A stretch of DNA of 64,000 nucleotides from Blautia sp. AF19-10LB (GTDB lineage Bacteria; Bacillota; Clostridia; Lachnospirales; Lachnospiraceae): positions 19,756 through 83,755 of the forward strand of contig NZ_QTWS01000016.1 in the NCBI RefSeq assembly GCF_003461245.1, written 5' to 3'. Below are positions 16,178 to 23,729 of this stretch, one piece after another. A model generated the notes under the pieces. It was given only the letters and a program-made list of their open reading frames with translations. It made no database searches and was not told the origin of the DNA. Numbering within the stretch: the first letter of the stretch is position 1; each line of letters begins with the position of its first letter. A program made the position numbers and the translations under genes.

Positions 16178-17625
16178 CGTGTTCCCCCGTTCTGTGCATC
16201 CTGGATGCACTGGATCAGTTTTGTGTATTCTTCTCTGTCGGTAAATCCGGCGATCACATGACAGGCTTTCTCATGCAGCTGTGGATTCAGCGCATAAAAT
16301 TCTTTCTGACAGACGATCAGGTCAATGTCCTCTTCGATCAGGTCTGCGGCATAAACTTCCACCTGGATCCCGGTGATACCGGCTGTTTTGAGTGCGCGTC
16401 GGAACAGGGCCGCACCCATTGCGCTGGAGCCCATTCCTCCGTTACAGACGAAGCCTATTTTATGTAAGTTCTGATAAATATTTTCTGGCATGGGTTTCTC
16501 CTCCTGTTCTGATGCAGTTTCCAGTTCACGCTCCAGTCCGGACATTTCTGTATTTTCTTTCTCAAGTTCTTCCTGCTTCTCACTCTCCGGTATTTCCGAC
16601 TGCGGCACTTCTTTCCTCTCACCTCTCCAGCACAGATACAGATAACTTCCAACGCCGGACACAGCCGTAGAAACAAAGATCCCTCCAAGCACCGGCAGCA
16701 TACTGCTTCTTCCTGCCATGATCAGAATAGTCAGAACACTTCCCGGCGAGATCACGCCCGCTGTCTCACAGTGAAAAATGGAAAACCAGATACTTCCCGC
16801 AACACCACCCACGATCAATGGAAGCAGAAGTCCCAGATCCGCAAGTACAAAGGGAAAATAAACTTCATGGATTCCTCCGATCGCCTGTGTAAATGCAGCT
16901 GTCGCCAGTTCCTGACGGCGTTTGACATTTTTTCTTTTGTATAAAAGCAGTCCAAGCAGCATCCCAAGTCCCGGTCCCGGGTTCGTCTCAAGCAGAAAAA
17001 GGAGCGAACCTCCAGTCTGCTCTGCCTGGCTCATCCCCAGCGGAACAAGGATCCCATGGTTCATGATATTGTTCAGGAAAAAAACCTTCGCCGGCTCGAT
17101 CAGGACATTCAGGACTGCGATATAGCCATGCTCCAGGATCCATCCGATGCAGCTGCCGGCTGCTACTGCAAAGACAGTCACTGCTTCTGCCAGAAGATAA
17201 TATTCCCCGACCGCAAGAACCGCCCCGGTAAGCCCCAGGAGCAGATTTCGGAACAGCATCTTGGTCTCTGCGAAACAGTCCCGCTCCAGAAATTCCCGTT
17301 CTTTTTTCCAGAGGTATCCTCCGAGTGGTGCCGAGACCATTGCCCCAAAGATCCCTGCCTCCGGATCCCGCAGAAGGATCCCGCAGAGTGCCATGACTGC
17401 CGCCAGCCCTCCAAATGAATCGCTGAGAAGGTTTCCGCCCTCATAGGCGATCATGCATGGCAGGACATAGCGATAAGCAACCTGTGAGATCGCATAGATA
17501 TCTTCATTCGGAAACCACCCTTCGGTCTGGAATACCACAGACAGAAGACCGATAAAGACAAAAATGCCGATGTTTTTCATGATGATCCTTGAATAAAATT
17601 TTCCTGTTTTCTGTATCACATTCAT
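16174..17625 (-). CDS. PTS mannitol-type IIBC component, divergent paralogue
   Basis: About 483 residues. The N-terminal IIC domain has around 8-10 membrane segments with the family motifs EPAKVFFLNNIMNHGILVP and GGIHEVYFPF. A charged Glu/Lys-rich linker (~350-390) precedes a IIB domain with the phosphorylated Cys in GFVCNGGMGSSAMGA. The start at 17625 is preferred over a longer frame because GGGGG lies 6 nt upstream. It is clearly diverged from the second IIBC at 17949-19346, suggesting a different hexitol. Translationally coupled to the regulator gene. Confidence 0.88.
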   Translation of the reverse strand: MNVIQKTGKFYSRIIMKNIGIFVFIGLLSVVFQTEGWFPNEDIYAISQVAYRYVLPCMIAYEGGNLLSDSFGGLAAVMALCGILLRDPEAGIFGAMVSAPLGGYLWKKEREFLERDCFAETKMLFRNLLLGLTGAVLAVGEYYLLAEAVTVFAVAAGSCIGWILEHGYIAVLNVLIEPAKVFFLNNIMNHGILVPLGMSQAEQTGGSLLFLLETNPGPGLGMLLGLLLYKRKNVKRRQELATAAFTQAIGGIHEVYFPFVLADLGLLLPLIVGGVAGSIWFSIFHCETAGVISPGSVLTILIMAGRSSMLPVLGGIFVSTAVSGVGSYLYLCWRGERKEVPQSEIPESEKQEELEKENTEMSGLERELETASEQEEKPMPENIYQNLHKIGFVCNGGMGSSAMGAALFRRALKTAGITGIQVEVYAADLIEEDIDLIVCQKEFYALNPQLHEKACHVIAGFTDREEYTKLIQCIQDAQNGGTR

Positions 17626-17948
17626 AACGTTCCCCCGCGTCAGACAGACTCCCCGCCGCCTGTCTGCTACCCGTTTTAATTCTGTAAATAATTTTATCAT
17701 ACAACAATCCCACCCGTCAATTCGCTCCGGTTAAGGTGCATAACCAACGTGTGGGATGTTACTGTTCACTCCGTTCACAGTAACTTGGTCAAAATGCATT
17801 CCAAATCACCTTCGGTGATGGCATTTTGCCCCGTATGTCTCGGGATTTTGCCATATTCATGGCAAAACACCTCGCGGGATATTACCCGTGAACAGTTACG
17901 TGTGGGATCATTGCGGTTATATTAAAATTTTAGAGGGCATCTGATAAA
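17626..17948. other. Intergenic region between the two IIBC genes
   Basis: 323 bp without a gene. It holds the miniature element at 17758-17899 with its flanking 9-bp duplications, and the short leader of the downstream IIBC gene. No terminator is obvious, so both IIBC genes and mtlR may form one transcript carrying the element's hairpins. Confidence 0.6.
17758..17899 (+). mobile_element. Miniature inverted-repeat element (MITE), copy 1
   Basis: A 142-bp non-coding element with ends GTTACTGTTCAC and GTGAACAGTTAC. It is flanked by a 9-bp direct repeat GTGTGGGAT (17749-17757 and 17900-17908), as expected for a target-site duplication. Inside are hairpins: GTTACTG/CAGTAAC, CAAAATGC/GCATTTTG capped by ATCACC/GGTGAT, and TTTTGCCAT/ATGGCAAAA. 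Shares a nearly identical core with copy 2 at 22550. The ends resemble the IS66-type end at 63876. Confidence 0.82.
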
Positions 17949-19346
17949 TTATAAATTTCTCTTTTTCAGATTTTCTACCAGTGTTGCATATTCCGGTGCA
18001 GCAAGGAAGTTGGTGATCAGGATGCGTTCTGCATTCGGATTGCTGTGTGCGGCGCGCTCTCCCAGTTCCTCATGTGTGACAACGATCTGTACATCTGCCG
18101 GGATGCTGGATACCGGAGTGTGGATGACTTCGATTCCCTCAAGACCTGCTGCTACAAGTTTTTTCTTGAGGACCGTTGCGCCCATTGCGCTGGATCCCAT
18201 TCCTGCATCGCATGCAAAAGCGATCTTTGTTACTTTTCCTGTATTTGCTGCCGGTACAGTAGCTGCTGTTTCTGCTGTGATTCCTTTTGCCTGTTTTTTC
18301 ATGGCATCTTTCTGACGCTGTGCATCTTCCAGTGATGTATCCTTGCCCATGAATTTGAGGATCGGCACGGAGATTGCAAAGGAGACAAGTGCTGCCACTG
18401 CAACGCCGACGATCAGTCCAAAATAGCTATGTTTTTCTGCCATCATCATGATCGCGATGATACTTCCCGGTGAAGCCGGAGCGGTAAGACCTACGTTAAA
18501 TAAGTTGAAGCAGAAGATTCCACTTGCGCCGCCTGCGATGACAGAGATCAGAAGCAACGGGTTCATAAGGATGTACGGGAAATAGATTTCATGGATTCCG
18601 CCGAGGAAATGGATGATCACTGCTCCAGGTGCAGAGCTCTTCGCATTTCCTTTGCCTGCGATGCAGTAAGCAAGCAAGATTCCAAGTCCCGGTCCCGGGT
18701 TTGCTTCAAGCAGGAAGAAAATGGATTTTCCTGTTTCCTCTACCTGCTGGATTCCCATTGGGGATAAGATCCCGTGGTTGATCGCGTTGTTTAAGAATAA
18801 TACTTTTGCAGGTTCGATAAAGATACTTGCCAGCGGAAGAAGTCCGTGTGAAACAAAGACATCTACACCGGCTCTCATAACGGAGTTCATTCCTGTTACG
18901 AGCGGGGCAACTCCATACATGGCAAGACATGCAAGGATCGCACCGATGATACCAAGCGAAAAGTTATTTACCAGCATTTCAAAGCCGGCTTTGATGTGAC
19001 CCTCAACTGCTTTGTCAAATTTCTTGATGATCCATGCAGCCAGCGGTCCGACGATCATGGCACCGATGAACATCGGGATGTCAGAACCGACGATCACACC
19101 CATGGTCGCGATCGCACCGATCACGCCGCCGCGCTGTCCTGCTACGGCAGAACCGCCAGTGTATGCGATCAGAAGCGGCAGCAGTACGGTTGACATCGGA
19201 GTTACAAACTGTGCGAGTTTCTCATTCGGACACCATCCTGTCTCGATAAAAAGCGCTGTGATGAGCCCCCATGCGATGAATGCGCCGATGTTCGGCATGA
19301 CCATTCCGCTCAAAAACCTTCCAAATACCTGAACTTTTTCTTTCAT
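17949..19346 (-). CDS. mtlA: PTS mannitol-type IIBC component
   Basis: A 465-residue mannitol-family permease. IIC motifs include EPAKVLFLNNAINHGILSP and GGIHEIYFPYILMNP; the IIB domain follows a short linker with the active cysteine in AFACDAGMGSSAMGA. This is close to canonical MtlA lacking the IIA domain, which is encoded separately at 13388. Its promoter (19470-19499) and upstream palindrome match those of the IIA unit. The symbol is by family; the transported hexitol is not proven. Confidence 0.88.
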   Translation of the reverse strand: MKEKVQVFGRFLSGMVMPNIGAFIAWGLITALFIETGWCPNEKLAQFVTPMSTVLLPLLIAYTGGSAVAGQRGGVIGAIATMGVIVGSDIPMFIGAMIVGPLAAWIIKKFDKAVEGHIKAGFEMLVNNFSLGIIGAILACLAMYGVAPLVTGMNSVMRAGVDVFVSHGLLPLASIFIEPAKVLFLNNAINHGILSPMGIQQVEETGKSIFFLLEANPGPGLGILLAYCIAGKGNAKSSAPGAVIIHFLGGIHEIYFPYILMNPLLLISVIAGGASGIFCFNLFNVGLTAPASPGSIIAIMMMAEKHSYFGLIVGVAVAALVSFAISVPILKFMGKDTSLEDAQRQKDAMKKQAKGITAETAATVPAANTGKVTKIAFACDAGMGSSAMGATVLKKKLVAAGLEGIEVIHTPVSSIPADVQIVVTHEELGERAAHSNPNAERILITNFLAAPEYATLVENLKKRNL

Positions 19347-19469
19347 TGTGTTTACACCTCATTTTGATTTTTTTGTGAACAGATTCCCTTCTCTCTGTCC
19401 GTCTTTTCGGTTTTGTTTTACTTTTTTTCTGAGGTGTAACCGGCCAGTTACTCTCTTCTTGATGAGTTC

Positions 19470-19499
19470 ATTATAGCGAAAAACCATTGTACTTTTCAA
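19470..19499 (-). promoter_or_regulatory. Promoter of the IIBC-IIBC-mtlR unit
   Basis: Minus strand TTGAAA (19499-19494), 18-nt spacer, TATAAT (19475-19470). Same -35, spacer and -10 as at 13957-13986, with the palindrome again 16 bp upstream of the -35. Confidence 0.82.
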
Positions 19500-19511
19500 G
19501 AAATAGAAAAA

Positions 19512-19549
19512 GAGATTTGGCACCATCCCTTAGTGCCAAATCTCCTTAA
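19512..19549. promoter_or_regulatory. Putative MtlR-type activator site, copy 2, doubling as terminator
   Basis: GAGATTTGGCAC (19512-19523) - 9 nt - GTGCCAAATCTC (19533-19544): a perfect 12-bp inverted repeat containing the 27-bp block shared with copy 1. Read on the minus strand it is followed by TTTTTC (from 19511), so it is also a strong intrinsic terminator for the exported-protein gene ending at 19568. Confidence 0.75.
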
Positions 19550-19567
19550 TGTTTTTCATAAATGTCC

Positions 19568-20119
19568 CTAACATCTGTTGCGTTTGTTGACAAAATAATT
19601 CAGGATCCCGCCGCCAACGATGATTACCATTGCAACGCCAACGACTCTCTTGGCAGCCTCCTGCGGGAGCTGGCTCTTGGAGCCGATGGAATCTGAATAA
19701 AAAGTTAATGTATAATCAATCTCATGCGGTGTTCCCATCGCTGTTGTGTCTGCCACCACCGGCATTGCCTCATCAAGTGTAAGGATCGGGATCTCAAATA
19801 CAGAGTTCATGCCCTCTTCATTCGTCGGAAGATATTTCTCCCCGTCCACGATCATGTAATCATAATTTGAACTGCTCCACTGAATCTGTGCGTATCCGTT
19901 TCCGTCCTTCACGGTAAAAAGTGTCGGGGAAGTCACGCTCGCCTTGCCGCTTCCGCCCTCCAGATCTACCTGAATGGAATATTCTCCATCTTCCCTGTCA
20001 AATTCTACCGCCTGCATTTCTGTCGTATCTGCTGCCGCCATACAGACAAATGGTGCAGTACAGGAGGATACCAGTGCTGCCAGAGAACAGACTGTCAGAA
20101 ATTTCTTATATTTATGCAT
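19568..20119 (-). CDS. Exported membrane-anchored protein, possible NEAT-like ligand-binding domain
   Basis: A 183-residue protein with a signal peptide (residues 1-29, ending near VCMAAAD), one extracytoplasmic domain (~36-150) and a C-terminal membrane anchor (VVGVAMVIIVGGGILNYF) followed by a basic tail. The domain pattern, DGEYSIQVDLEGGSGKASV, WSSSNYDYMIVDG and an aromatic/acidic C-terminal half, recalls small NEAT-like haem or corrin binding domains, but this is by eye only. It is divergent from cbiL, which makes a tetrapyrrole or cobalt link conceivable. Function unproven. Confidence 0.6.
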   Translation of the reverse strand: MHKYKKFLTVCSLAALVSSCTAPFVCMAAADTTEMQAVEFDREDGEYSIQVDLEGGSGKASVTSPTLFTVKDGNGYAQIQWSSSNYDYMIVDGEKYLPTNEEGMNSVFEIPILTLDEAMPVVADTTAMGTPHEIDYTLTFYSDSIGSKSQLPQEAAKRVVGVAMVIIVGGGILNYFVNKRNRC

Positions 20120-20184
20120 CGTACTTCAAACCCCGTTTCATTTTTCATTACTCTGAAAACTACTATAGCACAGCAAATCACACA

Positions 20185-20213
20185 TTGCAAACTATATAAT
20201 GTTCTAGTATAAT
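20185..20213 (+). promoter_or_regulatory. Promoter of cbiL-ABC operon
   Basis: TTGCAA (20185-20190), 17-nt spacer, TATAAT (20208-20213), about 60 bp before the cbiL ATG. The short leader has no room for a cobalamin riboswitch. Confidence 0.75.
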
Positions 20214-20273
20214 AAAAAGAATGTGAGTAATTATATCAATTAATATTTTTAAATATCAGGAGGTTTTTTACCA

Positions 20274-20960
20274 ATGAAAGGAACATTATATGGCGTAGGA
20301 GTCGGACCTGGGGATCCGGAATTAATGACACTGAAGGCAGTCCGCATGATCCGCGAGAATGAGATCATCGCCGTACCGGGAGCAGATGTCAAAGAAACCG
20401 TTGCCTACAAGATCGCAGTCCAGGCAGTGCCGGAATTAGCCGACAAAGAACTTCTTCCGATCTACATGCCAATGACACACGACGCAAAAGAACTCGAAGA
20501 AAACCACGCAAAGGGAGCCAAAACTCTGGAAGCCTGTCTTGACCAGGGCAAAAACGTTGTCTTCCTGACACTTGGAGATCCTTGTGTATACTCCACTTTT
20601 TCCTATCTGCAGCACCGTGTGGAGGCTGACGGATATCACACAGAGCTGGTGAGCGGGATCACTTCTTTCTGTGCCGCTGCTGCCCGCCTGAACATTTCTC
20701 TTTCCGAGTGGAATGAGCAGCTTCATATCGTGCCGGCTGTTCACCGCCTGGACAGCGACCTCAGCGAATCCGGCAACTATATACTCATGAAATCAGGCAA
20801 AAAGATGAACCAGGTCAAGGAAATCCTCGCAAAGAGCGACCGTGATGTCCTGATGGTCGAGAACTGCGGTATGCCAGAAGAACATATTTACAGAAGTGTT
20901 GAGGAGATTCCGGATGATGCAGGTTATTATTCCCTGATCATCGCAAAGGAGAAAAAATAA
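20274..20960 (+). CDS. cbiL: Cobalt-factor II C20-methyltransferase
   Basis: A 228-residue SAM-dependent tetrapyrrole methylase that methylates C-20 of cobalt-factor II. It begins with the family motif GTLYGVGVGPGDPELMTLKAV; VFLTLGDPCVYSTFSYL and VSGITSFCAAAARL are the two further conserved blocks. Length is typical for CbiL. It supplies the step absent from the main cbi operon. Two bases separate it from the ABC ATPase gene, implying co-transcription. AGGAGG ribosome site upstream. Confidence 0.93.
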   Translation: MKGTLYGVGVGPGDPELMTLKAVRMIRENEIIAVPGADVKETVAYKIAVQAVPELADKELLPIYMPMTHDAKELEENHAKGAKTLEACLDQGKNVVFLTLGDPCVYSTFSYLQHRVEADGYHTELVSGITSFCAAAARLNISLSEWNEQLHIVPAVHRLDSDLSESGNYILMKSGKKMNQVKEILAKSDRDVLMVENCGMPEEHIYRSVEEIPDDAGYYSLIIAKEKK

Positions 20961-20962
20961 AA

Positions 20963-21808
20963 ATGATCGAAACCAGAAATCTGACCAAGACATTTGATAA
21001 TTTCACAGCCGTGGATTCCCTGGATCTCAAGATTGAAACGGGAGAGTTTTTCGGTCTTCTTGGTCCGAACGGTGCAGGAAAGACAACGACGATCAGTCTT
21101 CTGTCCACCCTGCTCCTTCCTACAAAGGGAGAGATTCTGATCGATGGCCAGACACTGAAACGAAACCGCCCGGACCTAAAACGCAAGATCAGCGTGATCA
21201 CCCAGGAATATTCCATGCGCCAGGATATGACCATGGACGAGATCATGGAATATCAGGGCAGGCTTTATTTCATGCCGCGCAAGGAGATCAAACGGCGTAC
21301 AGAGGAACTTCTGGAGTTCTGTGACCTGATCAAATTCCGCAGACGTACCGTCCGCAAGCTTTCCGGCGGTATGAAGCGTAAACTGATGGTCTGCCGTGCC
21401 CTTCTTACAGATCCGGAGATCCTTCTTCTGGATGAGCCGACCGCCGGAATGGACGCGCTTTCCAGACGACAGATGTGGAACCTTCTCCGCAAGCTGAACG
21501 GCAAAAACCTGACGATCCTTCTGACCACACACTATATGGAAGAAGCCCAGAACCTCTGCAACCGCGTCGCCCTGATGGATCACGGTAAACTTGAGGAAAT
21601 CAGCACACCTTCCGCATTGATCGAGAGTCTTGGAGCCTACACGATCGATGAGCCCGGACCGGATGGAAATACCGTCAGCCGCTATTTCCACAGCCGTCAG
21701 GAAGCCATTGATTATCTGTCCGGCATTCCGGGACAGGCTTCTCTTCGTGAGACCACACTGGAAGATGTATTTGTGGAACGTGCCGGCCGTCATCTGATGC
21801 CGTCATAA
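20963..21808 (+). CDS. ABC-2 type transporter ATP-binding protein
   Basis: A 281-residue ABC ATPase. Walker A GPNGAGKTT (residues ~38-46), Q-loop ITQEY, signature LSGGMKRKL, Walker B LLLDEPTAGMD and switch His TTHYMEEA are all intact. The C-terminal extension (~220-281) is typical of DrrA/NodI/CcmA-like exporters. It pairs with the permease starting 13 bp downstream. Substrate unknown; its fusion to the cbiL transcript is the only hint. Confidence 0.9.
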   Translation: MIETRNLTKTFDNFTAVDSLDLKIETGEFFGLLGPNGAGKTTTISLLSTLLLPTKGEILIDGQTLKRNRPDLKRKISVITQEYSMRQDMTMDEIMEYQGRLYFMPRKEIKRRTEELLEFCDLIKFRRRTVRKLSGGMKRKLMVCRALLTDPEILLLDEPTAGMDALSRRQMWNLLRKLNGKNLTILLTTHYMEEAQNLCNRVALMDHGKLEEISTPSALIESLGAYTIDEPGPDGNTVSRYFHSRQEAIDYLSGIPGQASLRETTLEDVFVERAGRHLMPS

Positions 21809-21821
21809 AGGGAGGTCAATT

Positions 21822-22553
21822 ATGGGAATTATAACAATTTTATGGGAAAAATGGGTAGAATTCCGCAGAGATTTCTACAAGATCACCCTGGCAGCCATGA
21901 TCGCGCCTCTGATGTATCTTGTCGTATTTGGAATGGGGATCCAGACAACGTCCCACGGACAGCCTTATCTGAATTTCCTGATCCCCGGTGTCGTATCTCT
22001 GACGACCATGAACGGAAGTTTCAATGCGATCGCCCAGAACCTGAACGTACAGAGACTGTACGAAAAAGCATTCGACCAGGTCATGATCTCACCGACGCCT
22101 CTGTGGCAGTTTATTGCCGGTCAGATCATCGGAGGAAGTCTCCGTGGATTTTATGCCGGAGGTGTGATCCTGATCCTGACTCTGCCGATCGACACAGGAC
22201 TGATCTTCAATGGATGGTCCTTCCTGGTGATGTTCTTAAACGGAGCAGTGTTTTCTGCGATCGGAGTGGTTGTTTCTTTCCTTGCAAAAAACCACGCCGA
22301 TGTACCGCGTTTTTCCAACTACATCATCATGCCGATGGCTTATCTTTGCAACACCTTCTTTTCCACTGAGAAGCTTCCTGGCTTTATCGGAAAGTTCGTA
22401 GCCGCGCTTCCGCTTTCCCAGACAAGCCACATGATCCGAAGCATTTCTGCTGGTGAAGGCTTTGCATTTTCGGGAATTGTGATCCTGCTTGTTTACCTTC
22501 TGGTATTTACAGGGATCGCCTCCTGGTTTATCTATAAGAAAAAGAATCTGTAA
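21822..22553 (+). CDS. ABC-2 type transporter permease
   Basis: A 243-residue ABC-2 permease with six membrane segments and the loop QNLNVQRLYEKAFDQVMISPTPLW, typical of NodJ/DrrB-like proteins. It forms an exporter with the upstream ATPase. The last codons, AAG AAT CTG TAA, span the left border of a miniature element: the last base of the Leu codon and the stop codon come from the inserted element. The downstream copy of the duplication restores AAG AAT CTT TAA, so the encoded C-terminus (KNL) is unchanged. Confidence 0.88.
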   Translation: MGIITILWEKWVEFRRDFYKITLAAMIAPLMYLVVFGMGIQTTSHGQPYLNFLIPGVVSLTTMNGSFNAIAQNLNVQRLYEKAFDQVMISPTPLWQFIAGQIIGGSLRGFYAGGVILILTLPIDTGLIFNGWSFLVMFLNGAVFSAIGVVVSFLAKNHADVPRFSNYIIMPMAYLCNTFFSTEKLPGFIGKFVAALPLSQTSHMIRSISAGEGFAFSGIVILLVYLLVFTGIASWFIYKKKNL

Positions 22554-22692
22554 CTGTTCAGTACCCTTACAGTTACGAGTCAAAATGCATTCCAGATCAC
22601 CTTCGGTGATAGCATTTTGCCTTGTATGTCTCGGGATTTTGGCAAAAAACATGCCAAAACACCTCGCGGGATACTACCTACTAAATAGTTAC
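22550..22692 (+). mobile_element. Miniature inverted-repeat element (MITE), copy 2
   Basis: A 143-bp element, ends GTAACTGTTCA and (T)ATAGTTAC, flanked by the 8-bp direct repeat AAGAATCT (22542-22549 and 22693-22700). The ~63-nt core from GTCAAAATGCATTCC onward differs from copy 1 at only a few positions. Two stems show compensatory changes versus copy 1: GTAACTG/CAGTTAC for GTTACTG/CAGTAAC, and TTTTGGCA/TGCCAAAA for TTTTGCCA/TGGCAAAA. Confidence 0.82.
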
Positions 22693-22705
22693 AAGAATCT
22701 TTAAA

Positions 22706-22757
22706 TAAAAAATACCCGCCGGATCGATCGACTGCGACCACCGGCGGGTATTTTTCT
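22706..22757. terminator. Bidirectional terminator between ABC permease and pdxY
   Basis: AAAAATACCCGCCGG (22708-22722) pairs with CCGGCGGGTATTTTT (22741-22755). It lies between convergent genes and has A/T tracts on both sides. Confidence 0.93.
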
Positions 22758-22758
22758 G

Positions 22759-23625
22759 TTATTTTACATCTGCAAGTTCATAGAGATAAGTTTCGAAACA
22801 GATTCCTTCATTTCGATCTGTTCCTTCTTCTACAGCATCATGGATTCCTTTTGCAAGGAAATTCACCGCTTTCTGTACGGAAGCAGCGGTATCAGTCCCC
22901 TTGACCATCCCTGCACTTAAGATAGAGGCAAACAGATCTCCCGTACCAGAATAGCTGCCGCCCTCTTTCTTCGTTGTCACCCAGGTCTGCGCTGCTTTTT
23001 TGCAGATAAGGTTGCTGATGTACTTCGCACCATCTTCTTCATGGCTGATGCCCGTGATCACAGCTTCCACATCAAATTTCTCTGTAAGCAGGCTGCCGAT
23101 CGTCTGGACATATTTCAGAAATTCCTCTCCGGAGAAACCGGAAATCTTCTGCCATTCTGTGTGCATTTTTTCTCTTCCATAGAGAAGAAGCAACGCTTCC
23201 GTGATGTTCGGAGTGATCACTGCTGCCTCTCTGACAAGCATTCTCATCTTTTCGCACAGTTCTTCTGTATAGATCGGGTATTCCTCCCCATCATCACCCA
23301 TGACCGGGTCAACGAGGACTTTTGTTTCTTTTTTCTTAAATCTCTGTATAAAATCCACCGCCTTGTCTGCCTGTGCAGCATCAGCCAGGAATCCTGTATA
23401 AATGCCATCCGGGTGAAAATCCATCTTCTGCCATTCGTCCATCAGGATATCCATACGGTCTGTATAATCATCACAATAATAAGACGGAAAACCGGTCTGT
23501 GCACTCAAAATAGCAGTAGGAAGCGGACATGCCTGCACCCCCATCACCGAGATCACCGGTATCGCTGCTGTCAGGGAGCATTTTCCCATCCCGGACAGGT
23601 CATTGAGAACTGCAATTTTCTTCAA
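22759..23625 (-). CDS. pdxY: Pyridoxamine/pyridoxal kinase
   Basis: A 288-residue PfkB/ribokinase-like kinase of the pyridoxal kinase branch, salvaging B6 vitamers to PLP or PMP. It opens with IAVLNDLSGMGKCSL, typical of Firmicute pyridoxamine kinases. VLVDPVMGDDGEEYPIY is the conserved substrate/Mg region, and GGSYSGTGDLFASIL carries the catalytic GTGD motif. It is divergent from a MocR/PdxR-type regulator, a standard arrangement for PLP salvage control. Confidence 0.9.
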   Translation of the reverse strand: MKKIAVLNDLSGMGKCSLTAAIPVISVMGVQACPLPTAILSAQTGFPSYYCDDYTDRMDILMDEWQKMDFHPDGIYTGFLADAAQADKAVDFIQRFKKKETKVLVDPVMGDDGEEYPIYTEELCEKMRMLVREAAVITPNITEALLLLYGREKMHTEWQKISGFSGEEFLKYVQTIGSLLTEKFDVEAVITGISHEEDGAKYISNLICKKAAQTWVTTKKEGGSYSGTGDLFASILSAGMVKGTDTAASVQKAVNFLAKGIHDAVEEGTDRNEGICFETYLYELADVK

Positions 23626-23729
23626 AGTATTGTCTCCTTGTCTTGCTTTTTGTCATATTCTGATTTAGAATAGCACCTAAGTGTATTTATAAAAATAACC
23701 ACTTTTATTCATTTTTGAGGGGACAGTTT
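23626..23729. promoter_or_regulatory. Divergent pdxY / pdxR-type control region
   Basis: 104 bp between the two start codons. The stretch AAGTGTATTTATAAAAATA followed by ACCACTT is an imperfect palindrome with AAGTG/CACTT ends, a candidate operator for the MocR-type regulator. The assignment is by position only. Confidence 0.35.
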
